Assembly (NCBI GenBank): GCA_029448655.1
Contig: JACCLO010000014.1
Location: forward strand, 1,798,001-1,862,000
Length of the DNA stretch: 64,000 bases
DNA from: Wolfiporia cocos
Taxonomy: Eukaryota; Basidiomycota; Agaricomycetes; Polyporales; Phaeolaceae
Reading direction: 5' to 3'
Part shown: piece by piece, positions 11,144 through 21,982 of the stretch
Numbering within the stretch: position 1 is the stretch's first letter
How the letters are laid out: each line of letters starts with the position of its first letter
Made by a program: the position numbers and the translations under genes
Notes under the pieces: generated by a model
The model's input: only the letters and a program-made list of their open reading frames with translations
Told to the model about the DNA's origin: nothing
Databases searched by the model: none

Positions 11144-13211
11144 TATTGGCTTTCGAAAGAACACATATTGAGAATTCGGGTGTGCGGACATGATGTATTT
11201 GTGGGTGTTGACGAATTTCCGCACGCTAGTTTCCGTCTCTAGTCGAAAATGCTGGCTAGATCTCCTTGTCAATGGCGAGAGATGTCACGGAATCGAAAGA
11301 GCCAGGACAGTGTTGTAAAGGACCGAAGTTTTACAACTCGCCCATCTCCGTGCCCCATGCCCCGCTCCGCCTGCGACCCTGGATTGCGAACGCGAGCTGT
11401 GGCGAGGCGGAGGCGTCCAGCCCGGACGCTGCCCTGCCACGCGACCGCCGTCATGCACCGGCGTGCCTGCACAGAAGCCGAAGCACGCAGCTGTGGGAGC
11501 GATGTCCGAGCCCAGAAGCGCAGGCATGCTCGCCCACCAAGCGTCGGCTCGCGGCTCCCGCCATATCATTCAACGCGCTCTGTGCGCACGCGGAGCCTCC
11601 GTAGCGACCACTTCGCGAGCGCGAGGAGTATTCGTCCACCGGCCTCAGCCGGCGGTCGGCAGTCGGGAGCGAGGCTCGTCTGAAGCCACACGGACCTCTC
11701 CCGCGATGGAATTCTGATCGATGCGGAGAGTGCGTGCGCGGGCCCGTAGTCCGTCCGGGGTTTCATATCCGCCGCGGAATGAATTGCGACGACGAGGCAA
11801 TTGGGCTGATGCACGAGCTCGGTCTGTAATCTCGCGGCGGTCATTGGGTGCGCGCGTGCGACGGCTGTCACTGGGGATCGCCGCGCGCGCTTGTGTCACT
11901 GTGTGGCCTCCATGGTGTGGCGTCCCCGCCCGCGGGCCGGCGGTCTGATGCGCGCGAAACTGTCGTTCGCTTGCCGCGGCAGGATAGCGCGAGCTGCGCG
12001 ACGAGATCAGAAGGCGGGAATATTGGTCGCGGCAGTCGCCGTCCGGAGTCGAGAGGAGCTCACCTGCACTCAGAAAGCTCGAGGACATCGGGCTCGTTTC
12101 GGAGTGAGCCGCAAACATCTCCAGGCGCGGGGCTTGGACAGAGGAGAATCGCATCCTATAACGCACGAAGGCGTGGCTCATGCCACAATCCCAAGACGGG
12201 TCACCATGCGGCTCGCCAGGAACAGTTGAACGTTCGTTGAACCTGATCGTTATACACTTTGCCGTAGCGTCCCCTGTGTTTAAGTGGTCCGGAGGGGTAA
12301 GCTTAAGAATGCCTCGCCGGCTTGAACAAAGCATAGTTTTACTTGTTCCCTGTTCCCTTTAATCACCGCGTCTTCAGCCTTTTGGCTGTGCTTACCCGGC
12401 TCGGCAACTTTCAGCAGATTCTGCCATTAAGAATTAATCTTGCCATATTGATATCTCAGTCCGCGTCTGCAATGAATATGTCTGTCTTCTTTGATCCTGC
12501 AATTAATATCCCGGTCCTCGTCAATCATTAATCATTCGCTGTTCTTGCACGGGTCAAGCGGAAGCATGTGCGGCGAATAGTATTAATAGTACATACTTTC
12601 GCTGTTTCCGGACCGTGGGTATGCCGTCCCCACCGCGCTCCACATGCCATCAACACAACCCGCGCCTGATGGCGAGCCCCACAGCCTTGCGAAAACTATC
12701 TAATGTTGCAACTTTGGGCATGAAGAAGTGTGACAATCTCGGCCACCGCGCGAGAGGACTCGAGCTCCGCTCAAAGCCTGTCACCTTTGCCTGCACAGTA
12801 CACGGCGGACTTTGCATCCGGTGTCGTAATCCGATGTGACACTGTGCAAAGAAATCTGGGAGCTCGCACTCAAAGCCAGCTCATTCTGCATCCCCATGTT
12901 GTAAGCCAGTGGTTGCTCAGAATACGTTTGCAACACTGGCGATTTGATAGTGAACGAAAAAGAGGCATTAGCTACATTGACGGCACGTCCGATTGTCCTA
13001 CTACTAGGCGTGCAGGCCGAGCGAGCGTCGGCCCGCATCCAGAATCCGAAGAGCGTACACTACTACCCAAAGACGAAGAGCGAAGGCACGGGCAGGAACG
13101 GAATATGCTACACGGCGCGAGGCGGGGGTATGACGGGCGATGCGGGACGGAGAGCAGCGGGCGGGGTGGCGCGGCGGGGAGGGGGAATGCGGGGCGAGTA
13201 CGGGGGCGTGG
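11144..13211. other. Gene-poor stretch of mixed composition
   Basis: From 11250 to 12240 the DNA is GC- and CpG-rich with overlapping open frames on both strands (for example 11645-12334 minus), typical of GC-rich noncoding sequence; none shows a domain. From 12340 to 12620 it turns AT-rich with repeated ATTAAT motifs. From 12640 to 13100 it is again mixed. I cannot support a gene. The sharp composition changes next to a transposon-like element suggest old insertions. Confidence 0.4.
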
Positions 13212-13857
13212 CTACAGCGCGAGGGCAGCGAGGGCAACGGCGGCGACGCCCGCGAGGGCGTGCACACCGTTCGTGCGGGCGCCGCTCGTCTGGGTCTGCG
13301 TCGCGCTGCGAAGCGGGGGGTGTGAGTACGGTGCTTATCCGCGCGCCGGGGCCGCATGGGCATGGGAAGGGACTCACGCGGAGGTGGACGTGGACGTGGG
13401 AGCGGCGGAGGAGCCCGAGCCTGCGGAGGCGGAGGATGTCGCGCTCGCGGTGAGGGTCACGCCCTGGGCGCAGTCAGCACGCGGCGCACGGAGACGGAGG
13501 GAGGGGGCGGACGCACCACGGCGAGGCAGAGCTGCTGGGCGTCAGAGTCGGCCTCCTGGAGGTCGCTGCCCGAGCACGCGGCGGCGATGCACGCGGTCAC
13601 GCTGTTCACGAACGCCTGCGAGTGGCACAGGCACGTGTCGTCGCTCTCGTTGCACCCGTCGAGGTCGGCGTTCTCGAGGCAGCTGTCCGCGCAGGCTTCG
13701 CGGGCGTGCGTCAGCAGCGGCAGGGCACAGGGCGGAAGGAACACTCACTGGGGAAGCCCTGTCGCCGAAGGAGGCGCGGGGCGGCGGACGGGGGTGCTAC
13801 GGCAGACGCGGTCGCGAGGGCAGCGGCGAGGGCGAAGAAGGCGGCGGCGGTGCGCAT
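13212..13857 (-). CDS. CFEM-domain GPI-anchored cell-surface protein
   Basis: Four exons, 13857-13749, 13695-13517, 13463-13378 and 13305-13212, join in frame to 155 residues. Residues 1-20 are a signal peptide (MRTAAAFFALAAALATASAV), followed by an RR|Q-type cleavage site. The CFEM domain has eight cysteines: CADSC, then DGC, DTCLC, TAC, AAAC and QLC. CFEM proteins can bind haem; the acidic residues before the CLC pair match the position of the axial aspartate in characterised members. A Ser/Thr/Ala-rich spacer leads to a small-residue site (TNG) and a hydrophobic C-terminal tail ending ALAALAL, a GPI-attachment signal. It is therefore probably anchored in the wall or plasma membrane. It diverges from RPL31. 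Confidence 0.88.
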
Positions 13858-13936
13858 GGTGTCGGTGTGGGAGTGAGGACGGGGATACGAAGGGGGCGGG
13901 ATGAGCTGGTGTGTGCTCGCCGTGTGCCGTGTGCTC

Positions 13937-13946
13937 GCTTTATAGG
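13937..13946 (-). promoter_or_regulatory. Possible TATA box of the CFEM gene
   Basis: A TATAAA-type motif on the minus strand lies about 80-90 bases upstream of the CFEM start codon, within a plausible distance for a basidiomycete core promoter. It is seen by eye only. Confidence 0.4.
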
Positions 13947-14355
13947 GCGGCGCGGACTCCAGGCCCGGCCATGGTCGCGCGGGCGTGGGGGACGAGAACA
14001 AAGGGGAGCACGGTAAGGGAATAATCGAGGGCAACGGCCCAGGAACGAGGGGTGAGTACACCCGTGCGCTGGGGTTCGGGCACGGCGCCGGCTGGCTCCC
14101 GTCGCGCAGGACTTGAAAGGGATGCCCTTTGTGGGACCGTCCGCGATCGACCCACAACACCTGCCCTTTCCGGAACAGCCACCGCGCACCCATGTGCCTG
14201 CACACCACGTGATGCGCCGTGCTGCTACTGTACAGTCGTCGCAGCCACCCGAACCTTATTCCCGCCACCGCCGCCAAACACACGCAAAGATCCGCGAGCC
14301 GTCGCGAGCGCGCAAGACGCAGCCGTCCGCTCACCGCACCCGACATCGTCAAGAC

Positions 14356-15127
14356 ATGGCCCCCAAGACGACCACCAAAAAGGTGCGTGCGGAGTGTGTC
14401 GCTGCTGGCCCCGAGCTGAGCGCAGGAACGGCCTCTTCTCGTGCCCGCCATTGTCCGCCCGCCCGCCTCTGACGACCTCGCTCTGCCCCGACGACCGGCG
14501 ACCTCCGCCTCGACGCTCGCTCCGCCGCCCACCGCGCACTCGCCCCGTACCCATGCCTGCACCCGCACTTCTGCTCGCACGCTCGCACGCACACCTGTAC
14601 CCGCGCCCGCACTCGCCCGCCTGCACGCCCGCCCCCGACCCGCCCGCGCGGCGCACAGACCGGCAAGACGCGCTCGGCGCTGCAGGACGTCGTGACGCGC
14701 GAGTACACGATTCACCTGCACAAGCGCGTGCACGGCCGCTCGTTCAAGAAGCGTGCCCCGTGGGCGGTCAAGTCCGTCGTCGCGTTCGCGCAGAAGGCGA
14801 TGGGCACCTCCGACGTCCGCATCGACCCCAAGCTCAACCAGGAGCTCTGGGCGCGCGGCATCAAGAGCGTCCCCCACCGGATACGCATCAAGCTCGAGCG
14901 TGAGTTCCCCCTCTTTTGCTTCGCTTGGCTCGATTCGGAATGGGAGCGGCTGACGGCGCGCGCAGGCAAGCGCAACGACGAGGAGAACGCGAAGGAGAAG
15001 CTGTTCACGTACGCGTCGTACGTCATCGTTGACTCGTTCAAGGTACGCCCGCGCCCGGCCGTCTTTGCCGCGCTCACCGCTCACGCGCCGCCAGGGCCTC
15101 GAGACGACCGTCGTCGACGCCGAGTAG
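14356..15127 (+). CDS. RPL31: 60S ribosomal protein L31 (eL31)
   Basis: Large-subunit ribosomal protein near the peptide exit tunnel. Exons 14356-14382, 14659-14899, 14966-15042 and 15095-15127 give 125 residues. The first exon encodes only nine residues (MAPKTTTKK). It is followed by a 276 nt intron, long for this genome. The body shows [25 protein letters not shown]-like [33 protein letters not shown] and [11 protein letters not shown]. The protein ends [10 protein letters not shown] short first exon and long first intron are common in fungal ribosomal protein genes. Confidence 0.93.
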
Positions 15128-15530
15128 ACGCCCGCACATACCTGTCCTGTTTCTCGATCCGGAGGGAGTTGAGGGGTCCGCAGTGGCTGATCGGCCACAT
15201 CCACCACACACGCCCGCATGCACGCATTCGATACGCACTCGCCGCACTGCTGCTCTTCTGCCTTATATATGCCCCGCGCGCCAAACGCGCCCGCTTGGCT
15301 GTTGTATCGTGCGTCCGACACCGCTTGTGCAATCTGAATGAGCTGCGGGTCACAGCTAGGGCTGCCTCGCCGGCCTGCTCTGCCTTGTGATGATAAAAGT
15401 AAGTGTGTCCGGATGTGTGAGCATGATGCGATGCAACGGTATACAAGACGCGAGACTATCCCGAGTGTTAAGCGCAAGTTTACTGATAACAGACTTTACG
15501 GAAATGCGGCGGACGCGAAGTGAGATATGT
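15128..15530. other. Convergent 3' flanks of RPL31 and the GT69 gene
   Basis: No gene is visible. This holds the 3' ends and polyadenylation regions of two convergent genes. Confidence 0.4.
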
Positions 15531-17246
15531 CTATAGCAGATTCATACTCCTATCATGCCGAATCCGCACAGCGTCCGCGCTCGTCGACTTGTTCGGCATG
15601 CGCTCCCAGATGGGGTCTACGTCGGGGCCGTCCAGGTCCCCTGCGCCGTCCCAGCCCCAGCACCACACTGTATGCGTGTCAGCGTCGGGTCATCCGGATC
15701 GCGACGGAGGGGAGGACGCACCGTGCTCGGGCCCCGGCACAAAGTCCAGCGGGACGTTCTCCTCTTCGGTAAAAAGGCGATCGTGAGGCCCGAACCACGC
15801 GCGGTCCTGCGGGTCCGTGCGCGGGTTGTCGGGCAGCCCGCCGAGGCGGACGTACCCGCGGATCGCGGTGAGGTTTCGCCGTGTGGGGTGGATGATGTCG
15901 TACACGCGCTGTGCGCGGCGTAAGCGAGGCGGCGCACTCAGACGCGGCGGGGCGCACGCACCGAATCATACGCGAGCTTGACGCGCGGGACCATGAGGAT
16001 GCGGCCGTAGCCGGCCTCCCAGTAGTCGTTGCAGATGAGCGAGCACTCGCTCGCGGAGCACTCGCCGTCGACGATGCGCGCCATCCGGAAGCGGACGTGC
16101 GGCGGGGAGTAGAACGGCGCGGGGTCGAGGATGGCGATGCCGTTCCAGCAGGACTGGACCTGGATCGGGAGGTGGCGCGAGAAGCGGTCCTGGGACGCGC
16201 CGTGGTGGAAGACGGCCTCGAAGGGCGCGTTCTCGAGCGCGGTGCCGTTGATGTCGCGCGCGACCCAGTTGTCGTAGAAGACGGGCGAGCCGAGCTCCTC
16301 GTGGAACATGTAGTCCGCGGCGCAGGTGATGCCCGCGTTGTTGCGCCGGCTCTGCCAGATGAGCTCGAGCAGGTCGTCCACGCACGGGAGGACGTCGTTC
16401 ATGAAGATGATCGTGTCAAAGTACTCGTTCTGCGTGTCGCGGAGCTCGTGCAGCGGTACGAACGCCGCGTTGCGCACCTCGGCGAGGTACTCGATCCGGT
16501 GGTTGAACGCGCCGCGCGTGCGCGTCGAGGTGCGGATCGTGACGCGGAGGCCGACCGCGCGGCAGAGCGCGTCGAACACGCGCAGGAGCGCCTTGGTCTG
16601 GTCCGTGCTCCCGTTCTCGTAGATGGACACGTACACGTTGTGAAAGCCGAGCACGGCGCTCGCGCGGAAGAGCGTCGCGAACAGGTCCGGGATGACGTCG
16701 AACGAGTTGTAGAGGTTGATCGCGAAGAAGTACTTGTGCGCGTCCGCCACGCGTGCGCGCTGCGTCGGCGGCACGTAGTCGCCCTCCGCGCCCGTGCCGA
16801 GCCCGAGCGTGTCGAGCCAGGACGTGCGCGCGCGCGGCGCGTGCCCGACGAGCGACGCGTACCGCTCGAGCGCCTGCTCCTTGTACATCGGCTGCGCGTG
16901 CCGCATGCACTCGCGCGTGTAGTGCGGCGAGAGCGACGTGAGCAGCTCGAGCACGCGGAACCGCTGCTCGAGCGTCGGCATCGCGAGCGACTGGCGCACG
17001 CGCGCCGCGTGGTACGCCGCCGCGGGCGCGCTGTTCCCCCTCCACGTCGCGGGCGCGGGCTGCAGACGGCGGCGCGGGGTCAACCGGCGTTCACTGGTGC
17101 CCGTCACACGTCGGGGCATGGCAGAGCGGCGGGCGACGCACCTCAGACGTGAACAGCCGCGCGACGAAGAGGCCCACGAATACGCCCAGCGAGAGCGAGA
17201 CCCACGTCGGCAGCCGCTTGAACGGGTTGGTCGTTTTTGGCTGCAT
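15531..17246 (-). CDS. GT69-family mannosyltransferase-like protein (CMT1/CAP59 type)
   Basis: Type II membrane protein expected in the Golgi. Exon 1 (17246-17142) encodes MQPKTTNPFKRLP and a transmembrane anchor (WVSLSLGVFVGLFVARLF). Exon 2 (17059-15962) carries most of the catalytic domain: YFFAINLYNSFDVIPDLF, VYVSIYENGSTDQTKALL, RIEYLAEVRNAA, DTIIFMNDVLPCVDDLLEL and ITCAADYMFHEELGSPVFYD. The last two exons end with WCWGWDGAGDLDGPDVDPIWE and a stop at 15531-15533. These blocks fit the Cryptococcus alpha-1,3-mannosyltransferase CMT1 family (GT69). The donor and acceptor substrates here are inferred. It is divergently paired with the gene starting at 17570. Confidence 0.87.
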
Positions 17247-17569
17247 CCTGCACACGGCGGTCAGCGTCGCGCGGCGAGCAGCGCCCCCCCCCCCCCCCCG
17301 TCGCAGGCTACTCACCTCAGGCGCAGTGCAGCGGCCGTACAGCGAATGTGGTCGCTGGAAACAAGTCCCCACCCAGGCGCCAAGAGGCCGATTAATGCGT
17401 GCCCGATTTGGTAAACCGAGCATGAGCTGTCTCGCTCGATGCACCTCTTACTCCCGACCACCTCCTCCCCCTCCCCCCCGCCCGCTCTGCCCGCGCCCGC
17501 CCCGCGTGTATGCAGCGGCGACCAGGAAAACCGCACGCCCACATCTCACCCCCGCTAGGCCCCGCTCGC
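17247..17569. promoter_or_regulatory. Shared divergent promoter with a G16 tract in a 5' leader intron
   Basis: Only 323 bp separate the start codons of the GT69 gene (minus) and the SGNH gene (plus), so they probably share a promoter. On the GT69 side, a GTGAGT donor near 17314 and a TGCAG acceptor at the base before the ATG outline a 5' leader intron. A run of 16 consecutive C on the plus strand (17284-17299) lies inside it. The CT-rich stretch at 17450-17500 is typical of fungal promoters. Confidence 0.5.
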
Positions 17570-19512
17570 ATGGGCTCCGACTCGGAAAAGGCTCCTTCGC
17601 GGCTCAACCAGAAAAGCCTCGGGGTCACGAACCGCATATGGCTCATCCTCGCGCTCTTCCTTGTCCTCGTTCTCTTTACGCGCTCCATCCTGCCCAGCGA
17701 CACGGCCGGCAGCCGGCATCGTCTGCTCAACCAGGAGCTCAGGCCGAAGAACTACCTCAATCTCACAGACGGCGACGCGACGCCGTTCGCGTTCTGCCCC
17801 TCTCTAGGGCCCGGCGACGAGCTTGCGAGCAAGTATGATCCCGTCGCCCTGGCAAAGACAAGGTTCCACCTGGGGAGCGGGGCGCGTATACAGCGCGTCA
17901 TTAACAAAGCGCTCTCTGGTTTCCCCGTGACGATCAGCGTGCTGGGTGGCTCAGGTGAGTAGGGCGCTGAATCACTGAAACCACACGTAGCGGTGCCATT
18001 TGCTCTTATCGGTCGGTCTGGCACGTATTGACCGGTCCATCATGGCCCTTCTATTCGCGAGCTACGCCATGGCACTCTATGCTGACCACCGTCCTAGTCT
18101 CCGCATGTCACGGCACAGGAGACGACCCGCTATCGCCGACCTGCTACCCCTCGCGTTTCTTCAATTGGTGGAATGGCGTCTTTCCGCACCCGGCCTCCGA
18201 GCTCACCAACGGCGCGATGCGGCGTACGAACTCGGCCTACTTTGCCTTCTGCAACGCGCACCACATACCGGATGTTACTGACCTGGTCATCGTCGAGCTC
18301 GATGTGGACGATGCCAACGACCAAGTCGCACTGGACGAGTTCGAGCTCCTCGTCCGGTCGATCCTGATCCGCCCCGACCAGCCTGCGGTGCTCATACTGG
18401 GGCATTTCAGCCCACAGGTCGCGCAAGCAAACGGGTTCGGCGGCCCCGACCATTGGCACAGTCTCGTCGCGCAATTCTACGACGTCCCGCATATCAGGTC
18501 CGCTGCTCGTCTCCCCAGCCCATCAACCTACTGACGATTTCACAGCATCAAGCCGCTCCTATACCCAAGCTACATGGCCAACCCATCATCCACGGACGCG
18601 TACTTTATTGACCCAATCTTGGCCAACCCGGCAGGGCATGAGGTTCTCGCGGACGCGCTCATCTCATACTTCCAGTCGCAAATCTGTGCTGCCTGGGGCG
18701 CGGTCACAGGCGCGTCGCACGAGATGCTTCCCGGGCTGGCGACGCCCGTCTTCGCAGACAGCAACGCGAAACTGCCGACGGACGCGCGCGGTCTCTTTGG
18801 CGGCGTCGCGCAGCGGAAGGGCGCGGCGGGCGCGGCGGCCCCCGAGGCGCACTGGGGCGAGGCGGCCGTCGGCGCAGACTCGAACCCGCTCCCGCAGCAG
18901 CTGGCGAACGCGAACCCGGGCGTGCTGAAGGCACCCGCGCTGCGCGAGAACATGCGCGTGCCGCAGATGCGGATCAACACGCGCCCCGCGGACCTGCAGG
19001 CGACGCCGTTCGTGGAGGTCGCGCCATACTGCGTGTCCGCGAACGACCTGATCAACCCGCTCCCCGCGACGATGTTCCAGGGCTCGGGCTGGGTCGCGTA
19101 TCACCCGCGCCCCGGCTCGGCGGACCTGTCGTCGCACGCGCACTACTTCTACACGACGCTGCCGACGAGCAAGCTCAGGGTGGGCATACAGGTCAGTGCG
19201 GGCGATGTCGGTATATACTACGTGAAGGAGCCGAACAGCCGGGTGGGGCTAGGGAGCGCGGTAGAGTGCTGGGTGGATGACAACTATGAAGGCGCTGTTG
19301 TAATTGAGAACACCGCCCAGGTGGGCGAGCCAACGCCTGCGTACGTGGTGCCTACCTGATTCGTGTGATGGACTGCTGACACTCCATACAGGCTAGAAAT
19401 GATCGACCGCCGAGTGACGGCAGGACCACATTTCGTGGAATGTCAGCTCATGGGCGAGGAAGACGACCGCAACATACCGGCGTTCCGAATCATCGGTGTC
19501 TTTGCGACATGA
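17570..19512 (+). CDS. SGNH-hydrolase-fold membrane protein, capsule-associated (CAP64-like) type
   Basis: Exons 17570-17954, 18098-18497, 18546-19340 and 19392-19512 give 566 residues. An N-terminal anchor (IWLILALFLVLVLFTRSIL) follows a short cytosolic tail, giving type II topology. An SGNH-like core has a nucleophile-type block (SVLGGSVSACHGTG), an ELDVDDAND block, HFSPQ, and a C-terminal block NPAGHEVLADALI with the conserved His. The second half (about residue 330 on) is a beta-rich region with EVAPYCVSAN and HAHYFYTTLP. I recall similar fungal proteins named capsule-associated or CAP64-like, but that name is less certain than the SGNH core. An ATG at 17510 is an alternative start. Divergent from the GT69 gene. 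Confidence 0.7.
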
Positions 19513-19835
19513 TACATGAGATCGCATGTAGGACCATGTGGCTTATCTGCGGTGGTGGTGGTCTGCTCTGCTGCTAGACGTCTGCGCTGTACATAATTTA
19601 TATACGATCGCGGTAATGTGGGAAGGAGACCCGCGCTGTGGCTGGTGGCTCGGTATCGGTATGCGGAGATGAAGCTTTGAAGTGTGGCGACGAATCGGAG
19701 TGCTGCGCAGCACCAGTATTTGACCGTGCATAGCACATGAGCCAAAGACGGAAGATCGTTCCTTTGATAGGATCATGGGAACGAGATCCCACACAAAATC
19801 TGCTATAAACAGCTTGTTCGCGTTCCTCCACCTCC

Positions 19836-20604
19836 ATGGGACCCAGAGAGGCCGGCAATGGCGACACAAAGACGAAGGCCCTCCTTCTGGCCAGCGTTAT
19901 GCTGCTGCTGTCCGCCATGATGCAGCTCGCGACGACGTGGATGCAGATGAAAATGCACGCACATCCGCATGCACGCCGGGTGGAGTCGGACGATGAGTAC
20001 AGTGCGTAGCAATACTTCACACTGGCCGCGCGTGCACTGAATGTTCCTGCCGCGCGCTGCAGCGTGGGTCGGGGACGACTACCCCAACGCGCTGCCCGTC
20101 GACCTGGGAGAGCCCGTCGCGCTCACGCTCGAGGACACACACCATTACGGGATCGACACGCCCGACGCGGACGCGGAGTGGCACTCGCTCGTCGTGGTCG
20201 GCGACTTCGGGTTCGTGCGCCTGGGCCCGCACAAGCGCTTCTTCGGCCTGTCGATGTTCCACCAGCTGCACTGTCTCGACGTCCTCCGGACCGGCCTGGC
20301 GGGAAAGGGACATGTCGCGAGCGGGGCCACCAGGTCGTACGGGGACGGGTCGGGAAAAGGCGAGGCGCTGATGAAGAGAGACGATAAGAATCATCAGCAG
20401 CACTGCCTGAACTATTTGCGGCAGGCTATCTTGTGTAGCGCGGACGCGACACTCGAGCCGGAGGTCGGAGAGGGCTCGCGCAATGTCGGGAAGGGGCTGG
20501 GAGTGACCCATGTCTGTAGGGATTGGAGGAAGCTATACGATTACGCGGCCGAAAACTCTGTAGAATGGCATCAATGGCAGAATCAAACGGACCGTCCAGA
20601 CTAA
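19836..20604 (+). CDS. UstYa-like (DUF3328) oxidase-type protein
   Basis: Two exons, 19836-20001 and 20063-20604, give 235 residues. The N-terminus has a short hydrophobic anchor (ALLLASVMLLLSAMMQLATT). The two UstYa signature motifs are intact: FHQLHCLDVLR and HQQHCLNYLRQAILC, followed by SADATLEP and VTHVCRDW. In ustiloxin and cyclochlorotine pathways UstYa proteins catalyse oxidative cyclisation or hydroxylation. Here there is no neighbouring RiPP precursor, NRPS or PKS in view, so the substrate is unknown. It could act alone or with genes elsewhere. Confidence 0.85.
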
Positions 20605-20807
20605 TGCGTCATTCAGCGTGTGCAATTAGGAAGTATGAAGCAGTTTCTGCCAATTCACGACCGCCACAACTGTGAATGGAGACCACGCATGGGTCCTTTT
20701 CGCACGACGAGATGACAGCCCCTGCTCAATTGATATTACAAGATCGCCGAAACATGGCACACAGTTCAAGTTTGCAGGATGCTGATGCCTGTTCGGCAAG
20801 TGGTTAA

Positions 20808-21768
20808 TCACGCAGTTCTCCAGGATGACAGCCAGTACTCGCCGATATCAGGCATATCATCCACGCTGTACTCAATCCGACAGTCATCGTCCAGGCAAGC
20901 CAGCTCTATCACGACTGACGCGTCGGGGATACAACTGAACTGTGCGGTGGACTTGTTCACGCCGTGCGCAACCGTGAACGTCCCCAGAGTAGTCCTATTG
21001 CTTGGCAGTGTATTGTATGTCAGGTTGGCAAGATCGACGTTGTCCGAAATGAGCAAGGAAGCGATCTGCACGCGCGGACTGCCAGGGAACGCCTGCCCAC
21101 CCTCGATAGTAAGAAGTCTGTCGCCCAGATCTACACGTGCAGGAAACATGGCAGCAACGGTACAGTCGCCGGCCCTACCACGAGCGGGACGGGCTTGGAA
21201 AAGTATACGATCCTAAGCAGATAGATGTGAGATTGATTGATTGTGAAGACGACACGACAGCATCGCGTATACACACCTCTTTCGTGAGCACGACCCAACC
21301 ATCGAACCGAAAGTGAGTATCAGGCCAGCGGGTATTCACCCTTGCTACTGCAGATGGCTTCAGCCAATTGTAGGAGACAGGGTGCACCGTAGGGCGCGCG
21401 TTCTCCGTCGTCAAAGTTGGAGAAATAGATGCAGATGCCTGCGCATGCTGCGCACTGGCGAGGTGGCCCTTTATTTCGGGTACGCGTTCCAGGTTATAGT
21501 AAAGGGTAGGATGTCGGAGTTTCTTCACTTCCAGGGCTGACTTAGACCAGCCGTTATGTATGCCGACATTCGCAAAAGCTCGACCGGTCGCCCAGAGGTT
21601 GAAGCTATTCCAGAGAAAGGCGATGATGGATATTACGAAGGCGGAGACACAGATGATATTCAAGGCACTCGTGCGACGTTGACTGCCGCAACGTTGGGTC
21701 GCTCGAGGGCGGAATCCCTCATCGTCAGGAGATATGAGGGGAATCGCCTCCGCGACAGACGGAGCCAT
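20808..21768 (-). CDS. Single-pass membrane protein of unknown function
   Basis: Two exons, 21768-21277 and 21212-20808, join in phase 0 to about 298 residues. The N-terminal 43 residues are hydrophilic, then one transmembrane segment (ALNIICVSAFVISIIAFLW). The large outer domain has several putative N-glycosylation sites (NLT, NRT, NKST) and three cysteines (FSCI, LACL, DDCR), with segments WVVLTKED, GDCTVAAMFP and IASLLISDNVDLANL. The pattern resembles a family of basidiomycete membrane-anchored proteins of unknown role. No enzyme motif is visible. Confidence 0.65.
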
Positions 21769-21847
21769 TTCTGTACAATATAATGGACAAGAGGTTGTCC
21801 GACGGATGAGCGAGAACGAAGCCTGTGGTACGAAAAGAAAAAAAATT

Positions 21848-21926
21848 GGACGTTCAGGGGCTTGAACCCTGGACCTCACGCAATCATGACTGCAAAGCGT
21901 GCGCGCTACCACTGTGCCAAACGCCC
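21848..21926 (-). tRNA. tRNA-Ala (anticodon TGC) with 8 nt intron
   Basis: On the minus strand the acceptor arms GGGCGTT and AACGTCC pair with a G3:U70 wobble, the alanine identity element. The T arm CAGGG/CCCTG encloses TTCAAGC. The anticodon stem CACGC/GCGTG encloses 15 bases that resolve to a 7-base loop with TGC plus an 8-base intron after position 37. The D arm contains AGTGGTAG (box A). Confidence 0.9.
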
Positions 21927-21982
21927 TTGTATATCGGGATTATGGATGATATTATGTGCACGCACTAGGACGCCTGTATACT

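Noticed and set aside
11645..12334. 229-codon minus-strand open frame in CpG-rich DNA
   Set aside because: Open frames exist on both strands at the same place, as expected from high GC; composition is Arg/Ser-rich with no domain or splice pattern.
13711..15477. Very long minus-strand open frame covering the RPL31 locus
   Set aside because: It is the shadow of RPL31 and GC-rich promoter DNA; only its end, within the CFEM first exon, is real coding sequence.
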